From: Thermoanaerobacterales bacterium
Lineage (GTDB): Bacteria > Actinomycetota > Acidimicrobiia > Acidimicrobiales > JACDCH01
DNA: 21,010 nucleotides
Assembly (NCBI GenBank): GCA_017577565.1
Contig: PKRH01000057.1
Coordinates: forward strand, 1-21,010
Reading direction: 5' to 3'
This document shows positions 1 to 7,198 of the stretch, one piece after another. A program made the position numbers and the translations under genes. Within the stretch, counting starts at the first letter, position 1. Each line of letters starts with the position of its first letter. Under the pieces are notes generated by a model. The model worked only from the letters and a program-made list of their open reading frames with translations. It had not been told where the DNA came from and searched no databases.

Positions 1-776
1 TCCGTGTACCGGGCGGCGTCGCGGAAGCCCGACGCGGGGGTCCGCACGGTCCAGTAGCCCATGGGCAGCCACACGTCGTACAGGTCGGCCAGCTCCTCCC
101 AGGGGAAGCCGGGCCAGAGGTCGGTGTTCACCTCCTCGAGGTGCACCGGCGGCATGACGATGGCACCCAGCGCCTCGTCGCCCACCGCCTCCCGCAGCCG
201 CTGCGACAGCTCGACCAGCCGCGCCGAGCGCTCCCGGTGGCCGGGCACGTCGTCGGTCCACTCGATGTCGACGGCGATGCCGTCGAAGCGGTGGCCGAAC
301 ACCTCGAACGTGGCGATCGCCTCCAGGTGGGCCAGGTCGCGGTCGACGTCGCCGAACCGGGGCAGGTACCAGCCGACGACCCGCATGTCGTGCTCGTGGG
401 CCCGCACGAGGAACGCGCCGAGGACGGCGGGCGCCACGACACCGGGGCGCCCGCGGCCCTGGTCGCGGGCCGCCTGCAGGTAGATCGTCCGCACGCCGGC
501 CTCGGCCATGGCGTCGACGTCGGCCGGGGTGACGGTCGGGGGGTCCCCGGTGGCGCCGATGTCGTAGACGTCCACCCACGTGCCCGGCCCGGCGTAGGCG
601 TCGACGTCGCGCTCGGCCCGGTCGTCGGCCCGCAGCGACGCCGGCAGCGCGGCCAGCCCCCGGACGGGCGGCTCGCCACCCCGCAGCGCGTGCGTGGCCA
701 CGCCGACGCCCTGCACGGCCGCGAGGCCGAGCACGAGCGCCGTGCTGGCGACGACGGGGCGGATCCTGCGACGCAC
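1..776 (-). CDS. Secreted TIM-barrel-like hypothetical protein (partial, C-terminus off window)
   Basis: The frame is open to the left edge, so the C-terminus is missing; about 258 residues are visible. The N-terminus (MRRRIRP, then a hydrophobic run to about residue 27) looks like a signal peptide or membrane anchor, so the protein is probably exported. Residues 65-245 show alternating strand/helix patterns with DGIAVDIEW at 165-173. This resembles the catalytic strand of GH18-like and related barrels (DGxxxDxE), followed by PMGYW near the visible end. A glycoside hydrolase-like barrel is my inference; the family is not certain. I chose GTG 776 rather than GTG 785 because a TAGGGT box lies seven bases before it and the 785 codon overlaps that box. 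It sits 46 bases downstream of the CoA-transferase on the same strand but appears to have its own promoter. Confidence 0.75.
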   Translation of the reverse strand, partial: MRRRIRPVVASTALVLGLAAVQGVGVATHALRGGEPPVRGLAALPASLRADDRAERDVDAYAGPGTWVDVYDIGATGDPPTVTPADVDAMAEAGVRTIYLQAARDQGRGRPGVVAPAVLGAFLVRAHEHDMRVVGWYLPRFGDVDRDLAHLEAIATFEVFGHRFDGIAVDIEWTDDVPGHRERSARLVELSQRLREAVGDEALGAIVMPPVHLEEVNTDLWPGFPWEELADLYDVWLPMGYWTVRTPASGFRDAARYT

Positions 777-783
777 CCGGGGC

Positions 784-789
784 ACCCTA
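784..789 (-). promoter_or_regulatory. -10 box TAGGGT, leaderless start of the secreted protein
   Basis: TAGGGT on the minus strand is followed by seven bases and then GTG 776, with no ribosome-binding site between. The spacing would place transcription start at or next to the start codon. No good -35 element is visible. Confidence 0.45.
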
Positions 790-822
790 TCGAGGGGGTC
801 GGTCACCGTGGGTGACCGGCGA

Positions 823-2061
823 TCACCCCAGGGCGCCGGACGCCCGCAGCTCGGCGACCCTCGCCTCGTCGTAGCCGAGCACCTCGCGCAGGATCTCGTC
901 GGTGTGCTCGCCGACGGTCGGCGCCCGGGTCGGCACCGGCAGGGAGCCGTCGACCAGCTTGATCGGCGTCGGCAGCTGCTCGGCGCCCAGGCGCTCCCGG
1001 GGCAGCAGGGGCATGCGGGCCTTGAACTGCGGGTCGTCCAGCAGCGTCTTGGGCGTGTTGACCGGGGCGATGGGCGTGTCGTGCTCGTCGCCGAAGGCCA
1101 CCCACTCGGCGGTCGTCCGCTGGCGGAAGATCTCGCGCAGCTCGGCCTGCAGCTCGCGGTTGCCGGCGGCGTGGTCGGCCACCTCGGCGCCCGGCCAGCG
1201 CTCGAACAGGTCCATGCGGCCGACGCCGGCGCAGAAGTTGCGCCAGAACACCCGCTCCGACGCCTGGAACAGCACGAAGCCGTCCTTCGACTCGTAGATC
1301 TGGTAGCGCACGCCGTGGCGCATGCCCGCGGTGCCGGGGGCCCGGCGCTCGTAGTTGTCGGCCTTGTTGCCGGTCACCTCCGACTCGGGCCGCTCGTAGG
1401 CCTTCCAGGTCTCGCTGCGGTACCAGTCCATGGCGGCGGCCGCGTCGGCCTGGGCCACCTCCATCCGGCAGCCCTCCCCGGTGGCCCGGGCCTGCACGAT
1501 GCCGGCCAGGATGCCCAGCGCGCCGAACAGCGGGCCGGCGTGGATGCCCATCGACGGGTGCTCGGGGATGTAGGCGAACCCCTCCTCGTCGATGCCCGGG
1601 TTCACCAGCCCGGCCCAGGTGTCGTAGGCCACGCCGTGGCTCGGCATGTCCTTGTACGGGCCGGTCATGCCGTAGCCGGAGATGGTCATGAACACGAGCC
1701 GGGGGTTGACGCCGCGCAGCACGTCGTAGCCCAGGCCCCGGCGCTCGAGGCCGCCGGGCCGCATGGCCTCGACGACGGCGTCCGCGTCGCGCACCAGGTC
1801 GAGGAACACCTCGCGGCCCTGGTCGGTGCGCAGGTCGAGGGTGATCGAGCGCTTGCCCCGGCTGATGTGCAGGTGCATCAGCGACACGCCCTCGACGATG
1901 GGCCAGGTCATCTCCCGCACGTAGTCGCCGGAGGGGGGCTCGACCTTGATGACGTCGGCCCCCAGGTCGGCCAGGTGGGTGGTGACGGCCCCGGGGCCGA
2001 GCATCGAGCACTCGACGATGCGCACCCCCGCCAGCGGCCCTCGTCCGTCGGTCCGGGTCAC
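823..2061 (-). CDS. CaiB/BaiF (family III) CoA-transferase
   Basis: The 412-residue product begins with the family hallmark: LAGVRIVECS, then GPGAVTTHLADLGADVIKVE at about 20-40. RGKRSITLDLR, NPRLVFMTISGYGMTGPY and ARATGEGCRMEVAQADA follow, as in CaiB/BaiF/formyl-CoA transferases and alpha-methylacyl-CoA racemases. Such enzymes move CoA between carboxylic acids or epimerise 2-methylacyl-CoAs. The GTG start at 2061 has an AGGGGGA ribosome-binding site about nine bases upstream. Oddity: where the family normally has its catalytic aspartate, by eye alignment to the following ALGILAG helix, this protein reads MGIHAG (residues 171-176) with no acidic residue. It may be a divergent subfamily. A 17-bp inverted repeat lies about 50 bases upstream and probably controls it. 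The substrate is unknown. Confidence 0.93.
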   Translation of the reverse strand: MTRTDGRGPLAGVRIVECSMLGPGAVTTHLADLGADVIKVEPPSGDYVREMTWPIVEGVSLMHLHISRGKRSITLDLRTDQGREVFLDLVRDADAVVEAMRPGGLERRGLGYDVLRGVNPRLVFMTISGYGMTGPYKDMPSHGVAYDTWAGLVNPGIDEEGFAYIPEHPSMGIHAGPLFGALGILAGIVQARATGEGCRMEVAQADAAAAMDWYRSETWKAYERPESEVTGNKADNYERRAPGTAGMRHGVRYQIYESKDGFVLFQASERVFWRNFCAGVGRMDLFERWPGAEVADHAAGNRELQAELREIFRQRTTAEWVAFGDEHDTPIAPVNTPKTLLDDPQFKARMPLLPRERLGAEQLPTPIKLVDGSLPVPTRAPTVGEHTDEILREVLGYDEARVAELRASGALG

Positions 2062-2361
2062 GGCGCGGTCCCCCTCGCTGCTGCTCGCACGGCACGATCA
2101 TCGCGCAGATCTGACGATCAGTCAGAAGTTCCGGCTCGCCCGATGCGCGCCGGCCCGTCGCCGCGATCTAGCGTTGCGCCGCTGGGTTTTCGGCGTCACG
2201 GGAGGGTCCCCCACCGGCGCCGAACATTGCGAAAGCATGTCGATCGTGACAAACTCCTTGCACCAACCGCACAGGACGGCACGCGCTGGGGCGCCCTTGG
2301 TTGTTCTCCCCCCTTCCAGGCCGCTACGGACGCGCGCGCTGACGGAAGGAGACCCCCTCTG
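2062..2361. other. Divergent intergenic region between CoA-transferase and Rpf-like gene
   Basis: This 300-base gap separates two divergent genes. It holds the inverted repeat at 2110-2126, the ribosome-binding site of the CoA-transferase (near 2070) and the GGAAGGAG ribosome-binding site of the Rpf-like gene (2344-2351). A TAGCGT at 2169-2174 could be a -10 box for the rightward gene, which would leave a leader of roughly 180 bases. Actinobacterial rpf genes often carry a c-di-AMP (ydaO) riboswitch in such a leader, but I could not recognise its conserved core here. No open frame in it looks coding. Confidence 0.5.
2110..2126. promoter_or_regulatory. 17-bp inverted repeat, probable TetR-type operator (site 1)
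   Basis: TCTGAC, five bases (GATCA), GTCAGA form perfect 6-bp arms. The same arms and spacing recur at 4928-4944 before the SDR gene. The site lies about 50 bases upstream of the CoA-transferase start. Size and symmetry suit a TetR-family dimer; the regulator is not in the window. Confidence 0.6.
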
Positions 2362-3027
2362 ATGTCCGATCGGACCGACCACCCGCCGAGTCCCGACGAC
2401 GGCTCGAACCGCGGCCGCTCCGCCCGTCGAGCCGTCGCCGGTGGCGTCGCCGGCATCGCCCTCCTCGTCGGCCCCGTGCTCGTCGCCAACGCCCTCGTGC
2501 CGGGCGAGAAGGGCGGCAAGGACGCGGTCGAGGCCGCAGGCTCCGACACGTCGATCGTCGCGCTGCGCCGCAACGCCACCCAGCGCGACCAGGCGCGGGC
2601 GGACGCGCTGATCTCGATGCGCACGACGACCACCCTGCCGCCGACCACGACGACGACCGAGCCCCCGACCACCACGACCACCGAGCCGCCGACCACGACG
2701 ACGACCGAGCCCCCGACCACCACGACGACGACGGCGCCGCCGCCCACCGCGCCGCCGTCGAGCGGGGGCGGCTTCGGCGACCCCAACGACTACGCCACCT
2801 GGGACGCCCTCGCCGAGTGCGAGTCCGGCGGCAACTGGCACATCAACACGGGCAACGGGTACTACGGCGGCCTGCAGTTCTCCGCCGAGACCTGGCGCTC
2901 GGTCGGTGGCCCGGGCCTCCCGCACGAGCACCCGCGGGAGACGCAGATCTACTACGGCCAGATCCTGCAGGCCCGCGCCGGGTGGGGCCAGTGGCCCCAC
3001 TGCGCACGGCAGCTGGGCCTGATCTGA
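2362..3027 (+). CDS. Rpf-like secreted transglycosylase
   Basis: The 221-residue protein has a short polar N-terminus, a hydrophobic segment at about 23-47 (signal peptide or anchor), a Thr/Pro/Glu-rich linker at about 88-133, and a C-terminal resuscitation-promoting-factor-type transglycosylase domain at 143-221. The domain opens with WDALAECESGGNW; E154 matches the catalytic glutamate of Rpf proteins, and C153 and C214 can form the usual disulfide. GYYGGLQF and the closing WGQWPHC are also typical. Family members cleave peptidoglycan glycan strands outside the membrane and promote growth from dormancy. ATG 2362 is preceded by GGAAGGAG at ten bases. The frame stays open far upstream, but that is a GC-driven artefact because the sequence there is the reverse of the CoA-transferase. 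Two hairpins follow the stop. Confidence 0.93.
   Translation: MSDRTDHPPSPDDGSNRGRSARRAVAGGVAGIALLVGPVLVANALVPGEKGGKDAVEAAGSDTSIVALRRNATQRDQARADALISMRTTTTLPPTTTTTEPPTTTTTEPPTTTTTEPPTTTTTTAPPPTAPPSSGGGFGDPNDYATWDALAECESGGNWHINTGNGYYGGLQFSAETWRSVGGPGLPHEHPRETQIYYGQILQARAGWGQWPHCARQLGLI
2638..2733 (+). repeat. Four tandem 24-base repeats encoding PPTTTTTE
   Basis: Four consecutive eight-residue units, PPTTTTTE three times and then PPTTTTTT, occupy residues 93-124 of the Rpf-like protein. Codon choice within the units varies (acc/acg), so the DNA repeat is imperfect. It forms an extended linker between membrane or signal segment and catalytic domain, and its copy number could vary between strains. 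Confidence 0.85.
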
Positions 3028-3073
3028 CCCGGTGGCCCGCGCGGCGGGCGCACCACGTCAGGACCGACGATCA

Positions 3074-3103
3074 CGGGGCGGTGCTGCTGGGGGCACCGCC
3101 CCG
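3074..3103 (+). terminator. GC-rich hairpin after the Rpf-like gene
   Basis: CGGGGCGGTGC (3074-3084) pairs perfectly with GCACCGCCCCG (3093-3103) around an eight-base loop, 46 bases after the Rpf stop codon. There is no T-run, as is common in high-GC actinobacteria. Confidence 0.5.
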
Positions 3104-3109
3104 GCGCGC

Positions 3110-3150
3110 CCGGGCGCCGCGGCACCGCTCAGAGGTGCCGCGGCGCCCGG
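3110..3150. terminator. Perfect 17-bp hairpin at the convergent gene junction
   Basis: Bases 3110-3126 are the exact reverse complement of 3134-3150 with a seven-base loop. The structure spans the stop codon (3129-3131) of the methyltransferase gene, so its right arm encodes the last residues of that protein. Its place between convergent genes and its symmetry suggest a bidirectional terminator, though it lacks a T-tract. Confidence 0.6.
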
Positions 3151-3962
3151 CAGACGAACAGGCCCGTGTCCTTGCGCACCCGCAGCCGGCCGCCGCCGCG
3201 GCCGAACCGGGCCCGCACGGCGTCGACGACCCGGGCCCGCTCGTCCGGTGCGGCACCTTCGACCGGCGGCGTCGAGGCCAGGTACTCGACGACGTCGTCG
3301 GGGTCGCGGCAGTCGAGCTGGTCGGCGTAGGGCCGCCACTCGACCGAGCCGAAGTGGGCAGGCAGCATCGCCGCCCCGGCGTCGGCGTCGAACGACCAGG
3401 CCAGCTCGGCGGGCACCGCGGGGCCGAACACCTCCTCGCGGATCTCGCGCAGCTCGGCCAGGTGGTCACCGCCCACGCAGGCGATCAGCACGGCCCCGGA
3501 CGGCCGCAGCACCCTGGCCATCTCGGCCACGGCCCGTCGGGGGTCGGGCACGTGGTGCAGGACGTAGGTGGCGACGACCACGTCGAAGCTCCGGTCGGCG
3601 AAGGGCAGCCGCTGCACGTCGGCGACCGCGGCCGTCGCCCGGCGGTAGCGGCCGAGCGAGCCCACCCGCCCGAGCGCCTCTCGCGCCATCCCGGCCGAGA
3701 TGTCGGACAGGGTGAGCGAGAGGTCGCCGGGCAGGCGGGCCGACGCCTCGGCCCACATCCAGCCCGCGCCGCAGCCGACCTCGAGCACCTCCGCGTCGGC
3801 GGGCCAGTCGATCTGCGACACGACCCAGGGGAACCAGGCGACCGGCGCCGTGCTGTACTTCACGTGCAGGCGGGCCCGGGCCGCGAGCCGGCTGCTGTCG
3901 CGGTACTGGACGTGGCGCAGGTACGCCTGGGCGCTCGCCGCGACGTCGTCGCCTCCCCCCAT
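3129..3962 (-). CDS. Class I SAM-dependent methyltransferase
   Basis: The 277-residue protein has the Rossmann methyltransferase core. Motif I is EVGCGAGW (61-68), an acidic residue follows in the next strand (D87, TLSDISAGM), and LPFADRSFDVVVA (119-131) is followed by HHVPDP and ARVLRPSG. This matches the Methyltransf_11/25 type (UbiE-like fold), which transfers a methyl group from S-adenosylmethionine to a small molecule. The substrate cannot be read from the sequence. ATG 3962 is nine bases after a TAGCGT box, with no clear ribosome-binding site. The gene is only 27 bases downstream of the SDR gene on the same strand, so the two may also be co-transcribed. Confidence 0.92.
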   Translation of the reverse strand: MGGGDDVAASAQAYLRHVQYRDSSRLAARARLHVKYSTAPVAWFPWVVSQIDWPADAEVLEVGCGAGWMWAEASARLPGDLSLTLSDISAGMAREALGRVGSLGRYRRATAAVADVQRLPFADRSFDVVVATYVLHHVPDPRRAVAEMARVLRPSGAVLIACVGGDHLAELREIREEVFGPAVPAELAWSFDADAGAAMLPAHFGSVEWRPYADQLDCRDPDDVVEYLASTPPVEGAAPDERARVVDAVRARFGRGGGRLRVRKDTGLFVCRAPRHL

Positions 3963-3971
3963 GGGGTCGCG

Positions 3972-3977
3972 ACGCTA
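3972..3977 (-). promoter_or_regulatory. Possible -10 box TAGCGT of the methyltransferase gene
   Basis: TAGCGT on the minus strand, nine bases before ATG 3962, fits the leaderless pattern seen elsewhere in the window. It lies in the short gap after the SDR gene, so the methyltransferase may have two sources of transcript. Confidence 0.3.
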
Positions 3978-3989
3978 GCCGCGGTGCGC

Positions 3990-4901
3990 TCAGTAGCGCA
4001 GTCCGGGGGCCCGGGTGCCGAACACGTCGGTGTTCAGCAGCGTGCCGAGCGTGGTGGCGTCCCAGCGCTTGCCGCCGTTGTTGATCGACGGCCCGTCCGT
4101 CCAGCCCCGCATCCAGATGATGTTCTCGCCGACGGCCCGGATGACCTGGCCGGTGACGTGCTGCGCCTGGTCCGACGCCAGCCAGGCGACGAGCGGGGAC
4201 GAGACCGCCGGGTCCATCGGGTTCCACTCGTCCTCGGGCACCTCGTCCGGCTCGATGACCGGCGGGGCGCCGGGCATGGTGGCGGTGATGCGGGTGGCAC
4301 CGGCGGGGCCCACCGCGTTGACCGTGACGCCCATCTTGTACAGCTCGAGGCTCAGGGTCAGGGTGAGGCCGGCGATCGCCGCCTTGGCCGTGGCGTAGTT
4401 GGACTGGCCGAAGTTGCCGACCAGGCCGGCGCCCGAGGTGGTGTTGATGATCCGGCCGGTGAAGGTCTCGCCCCGCTTGTGGCGCTCGCGCCAGTGCTTG
4501 GCCGCCCAGTGCGACGGGCACCACGTGCCCCGCACGTGCACCCGCATGACGGCGTCGAAGTCCTCCGGCGACATGTTCCAGATGGCGCCGTCACGGACGA
4601 TGCCGGCGTTGTTCACGAGGATGTCGAGGCGCCCCCAGGTGTCGACCGCCTGGGCGATCATCCGGCCGGCACCCTCGTGGTCGGCCACGTCCTCGTAGTT
4701 GGCGACGGCGGTTCCGCCCCGCGCCTCGATGAGCTTGACGGTCAGGTCGGCGTCCCGCGACGACCCCTCACCGTCGACCGACGTGCCCAGGTCGTTGACG
4801 ACCACCTTGGCGCCGTGCTTCGCCAGCTCCAGCGCGTGCCCGCGACCGATGCCGTGGCCCGCCCCCGTGACGACGGCGACCTTGCCCTCGAGCAGCCCCA
4901 T
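3990..4901 (-). CDS. SDR family NAD(P)-dependent oxidoreductase
   Basis: The 303-residue short-chain dehydrogenase has the cofactor loop TGAGHGIG at 12-19, D37 after the second strand (NDLG, suggesting NAD preference), NNAG at 97-100 and the catalytic set S156, Y169, K173. The NDLGTSVDGEGSS stretch resembles the dehydrogenase domain of multifunctional beta-oxidation (MFE-2/HSD17B4-like) proteins, so a 3-hydroxyacyl-CoA or steroid alcohol substrate is plausible but inferred. I chose ATG 4901 over ATG 4925 because GAGGGGAGAG lies about seven bases upstream of 4901, and the conserved N-terminus (LLEGKVAVVTG) starts there. A TetR-like operator overlaps its predicted promoter. Confidence 0.94.
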   Translation of the reverse strand: MGLLEGKVAVVTGAGHGIGRGHALELAKHGAKVVVNDLGTSVDGEGSSRDADLTVKLIEARGGTAVANYEDVADHEGAGRMIAQAVDTWGRLDILVNNAGIVRDGAIWNMSPEDFDAVMRVHVRGTWCPSHWAAKHWRERHKRGETFTGRIINTTSGAGLVGNFGQSNYATAKAAIAGLTLTLSLELYKMGVTVNAVGPAGATRITATMPGAPPVIEPDEVPEDEWNPMDPAVSSPLVAWLASDQAQHVTGQVIRAVGENIIWMRGWTDGPSINNGGKRWDATTLGTLLNTDVFGTRAPGLRY

Positions 4902-4927
4902 GTCTCTCCCCTCGCTCCACTCCAAGA

Positions 4928-4944
4928 TCTGACGTACCGTCAGA
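4928..4944. promoter_or_regulatory. 17-bp inverted repeat, probable TetR-type operator (site 2)
   Basis: TCTGACG, three bases (TAC), CGTCAGA form perfect 7-bp arms. Arms and overall length match the site at 2110-2126. It starts 26 bases upstream of the SDR start codon and covers the predicted transcription start, a position suited to repression. Confidence 0.65.
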
Positions 4945-4949
4945 TTCTA
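4944..4949 (-). promoter_or_regulatory. -10 box TAGAAT of the SDR gene
   Basis: TAGAAT on the minus strand shares its last base with the inverted repeat 4928-4944. Transcription would start near 4937, inside the repeat, leaving a leader of about 36 bases with a ribosome-binding site. No clear -35 is seen. Confidence 0.5.
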
Positions 4950-5080
4950 GGGGACGGCGCGTGGGCACCGCCCGCCCGGGAGGACGGCGACGACCGGCAC
5001 GTGCGCCGCCCCGGACACGGCGGCGCCCGCCGACCGACGACCCGAGGGCGGTCGGGCGAGCTCGGGCCGCCGGGGCTCAC

Positions 5081-5539
5081 TCAGAAGGCGTCGACGACCC
5101 GCAGGACGTCCTCGGCGACGTCGGCCTCGGTGCGCTCGAGGCTGATCGCCACCACCCGGATGGCCGACAGCGTGGTCAGCCAGGCGCCGAAGAGGGCCCG
5201 CTCGGCCCCGAGCTCGCCGACGACGCGGTCGACGGGCGGGCGGATGCCACCGGCGGTCGAGGCGGCGAAGGTCAGCAACCGCCCGAGGAGGTCGATGTTC
5301 TCCTCCGGCACGGCCCCGTCGAGCGCCAGCCGGTCGAGCAGCTCGACCTGGTCGAGGGCCTCGTCGGTCTCCGACACCATGAGCCGCAGGGCCACCGCGG
5401 CCGCGTCGAGCAGGCCGCCCGCCACCTCCTCCGCCCCCAGGGCGTTGACCGCGTCGCGCAGCACGACGGCGGCCTGCGCCGGCTCGTGCTCGAGGATCTG
5501 GGTCTCGATCGCCTCACGGAGGGCCTGGGGGAGCTCCAT
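5081..5539 (-). CDS. Unknown small acidic helical protein downstream of GT-C gene
   Basis: I do not recognise this 152-residue protein. It is rich in Ala, Leu, Glu and Asp and looks almost entirely helical, for example LREAIETQILEHEPAQAAVV and LDQVELLDRLALDG. It has no signal peptide or clear membrane span and no cysteines. ATG 5539 is 11 bases after the stop of the membrane glycosyltransferase gene, so the two almost certainly share a message. A role tied to that enzyme is inference from position alone. The frame is open far upstream only because the upstream gene lacks stops in this register. Confidence 0.75.
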   Translation of the reverse strand: MELPQALREAIETQILEHEPAQAAVVLRDAVNALGAEEVAGGLLDAAAVALRLMVSETDEALDQVELLDRLALDGAVPEENIDLLGRLLTFAASTAGGIRPPVDRVVGELGAERALFGAWLTTLSAIRVVAISLERTEADVAEDVLRVVDAF

Positions 5540-5550
5540 GGCAGCGCAGC

Positions 5551-7191
5551 CTACGACCCGTCGTCGCCCTGCTCGACGAGGAACACGGCGAGCGGCGGCG
5601 TGTCGCCGTCGTCCTGCCCGCCGGCGTCGCCGTCCCTGCCCACCAGCCGGGTGTCGTCGCGGGCCGCCGTCCGCTCGATCCGCTCCCCGGTCTCGATCAG
5701 CAGGTGGGCCCGGCGGGGGCCGCCGTCGTCGGCCCGGTGCTCCCCCACGACCGGGTCGCCCGCCAGCCGGGCGTCGATGCCCCGCCGCTCGAGCTCGAGC
5801 ACCAGTCCCGGCGCGTAGGCACGGGCCTCGAAGGTCGTCCGGCCGTCGACGAGGACCGGGCGGTCGTCCTCGGGGAGGTCGTCGAGGGCGTCGAGGACGT
5901 CGGGCAGCACGGCCGCCAGGCGGGCCTCGGCCGCCGCCTGGGGGACGCCGGCGCGCACGTGGGCGACCGCTCCCACGACGGCGAGGACGGCCAGGGCCGC
6001 GACCGCGACCGGGCCGCCGAGCCGCCGGGCGGGTGCCGGCCACCGGCGCAGCGCCGCATCGGCCCCGGCCCAGGCGACGACCATCCCCGAGACCATGCCG
6101 AGGGCGCTCGACCAGCCGATCCGGTACTCGTAGACCGGCCCGACGGTCCGGGCCACGGCGACGACGCCGAGCAGCGACGCCAGCAGCCACACCGCGGCCA
6201 GGCGGAGAGCCGGTCGCATCCCCCGACGCCACAGGTGGTGGACCGCCGCGGCCACGACGACGAGCAGGACGGGTGCCATCGCCTCGTTGACGTAGTGGGG
6301 CTCGGTCACCACGTTCAGCGGCCGACGGCCGAACAGCCACTCGGGCGGCAGCCCCTGCTGGGCCGACACCAGTCGCCAGCCCTTCAGCCAGCCGGCCGGC
6401 TCGTCGCCGGCCGGGCCGCCCTCGTCCATCCACTCGAGCGCCCGGGTGATGTTCCCCGGGTCGACGGCGATCTGCTCGACGAGCGGCGGCAGCCACACGA
6501 GCGCGCCGATCCCGGCGGCGACGGCCGCGGGCGCGACGAGCCGCCGGAGCGCGGGGTCGCTGCGGTCGCGGCGCACCGCGACCACCGCATCGGCGAGCAT
6601 CCAGCCCGCCCCGACCGCCACCAGCGGCACCGCCAGCAGGACGTAGCCGATGTGGGTCTGGGCGACGAAGGACGCCACGGCCACCGCGGCCGGCAGGGCC
6701 CAGCGCTCGCCCTCGATCATGGCCCAAGTGAGGAAGACCAGCAGCAGGTAGGGGAGGACGGTGATGTAGGGGTTCCAGGGCACCCGCACCTCGTCGGGCC
6801 CGAGCGAGCGCATGAGCAGGGCGCACCCCACGAGGGCGATGACCGCCACCCGGACGCCCCCGTACCGGCGGGCGATCGCGGCGACGCCGGCCACCGACGC
6901 GGCGTTGACGAGCAGCGCCCCCGCGTTCATCGCCGCCGTGGTGCTGCCGAGCAGCCGGTAGGGCACGGCGAGCACGTAGAACACCGCCGGCCCGGGGTGG
7001 AACCACCCGTCGCGCGAGTAGGGGCCGAGCTCCACCCAGTACCGGCCGATGTCGCGGGTCACCAGCTGGGTCATCGCCACGTCGCCGATCGGCGTGTAGC
7101 GGGGGTGGACGGCCAGGAGGTAGGCCGCGGAGACGGCCAGGGGGGCGAGGGTCAGCCCGACGCTCCAGCGCAACAGGGGGGATGCCCGCAC
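5551..7191 (-). CDS. GT-C-like integral membrane glycosyltransferase
   Basis: The 546-residue protein has about ten hydrophobic segments over roughly its first 420 residues, then a soluble C-terminal tail of about 120 residues rich in Asp and Arg. After the first membrane helix comes YTPIGDVAMTQ with D37, and GWFHPGPAVFYVLAVPYRLL follows at about 62-81. This resembles the first periplasmic loop of GT-C (PMT/ArnT/GT39-like) enzymes, where an acidic residue is catalytic. Such enzymes take sugars from polyprenyl-phosphate carriers on the outer membrane face. The specific acceptor is unknown, and the family call rests on topology and this loop. GTG 7191 follows TAGGGT by seven bases, so the message may be leaderless. 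The small gene at 5081-5539 follows directly. Confidence 0.85.
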   Translation of the reverse strand: MRASPLLRWSVGLTLAPLAVSAAYLLAVHPRYTPIGDVAMTQLVTRDIGRYWVELGPYSRDGWFHPGPAVFYVLAVPYRLLGSTTAAMNAGALLVNAASVAGVAAIARRYGGVRVAVIALVGCALLMRSLGPDEVRVPWNPYITVLPYLLLVFLTWAMIEGERWALPAAVAVASFVAQTHIGYVLLAVPLVAVGAGWMLADAVVAVRRDRSDPALRRLVAPAAVAAGIGALVWLPPLVEQIAVDPGNITRALEWMDEGGPAGDEPAGWLKGWRLVSAQQGLPPEWLFGRRPLNVVTEPHYVNEAMAPVLLVVVAAAVHHLWRRGMRPALRLAAVWLLASLLGVVAVARTVGPVYEYRIGWSSALGMVSGMVVAWAGADAALRRWPAPARRLGGPVAVAALAVLAVVGAVAHVRAGVPQAAAEARLAAVLPDVLDALDDLPEDDRPVLVDGRTTFEARAYAPGLVLELERRGIDARLAGDPVVGEHRADDGGPRRAHLLIETGERIERTAARDDTRLVGRDGDAGGQDDGDTPPLAVFLVEQGDDGS

Positions 7192-7198
7192 CCGCGTG

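Noticed and set aside
2061..2101. Upstream-extended reading of the CoA-transferase region from 2101
   Set aside because: That frame is shifted relative to the conserved CoA-transferase sequence and lacks its motifs. GTG 2061 has the ribosome-binding site and begins the conserved N-terminus.
2175..2343. Possible c-di-AMP (ydaO) riboswitch in the Rpf leader
   Set aside because: The position would fit, but I could not find the conserved core or a convincing pairing scheme. A covariance-model search would decide.
694..2361. Long plus-strand open frame running into the Rpf-like gene
   Set aside because: It is the antisense of the CoA-transferase. Its product is His/Gly/Arg-rich without motifs, and the real Rpf start at 2362 has a strong ribosome-binding site.
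2817..6290. Plus-strand open frame of 1157 codons
   Set aside because: It crosses the methyltransferase, SDR and GT-C genes on the other strand. The composition is typical of a GC-driven shadow frame and no domain is visible.
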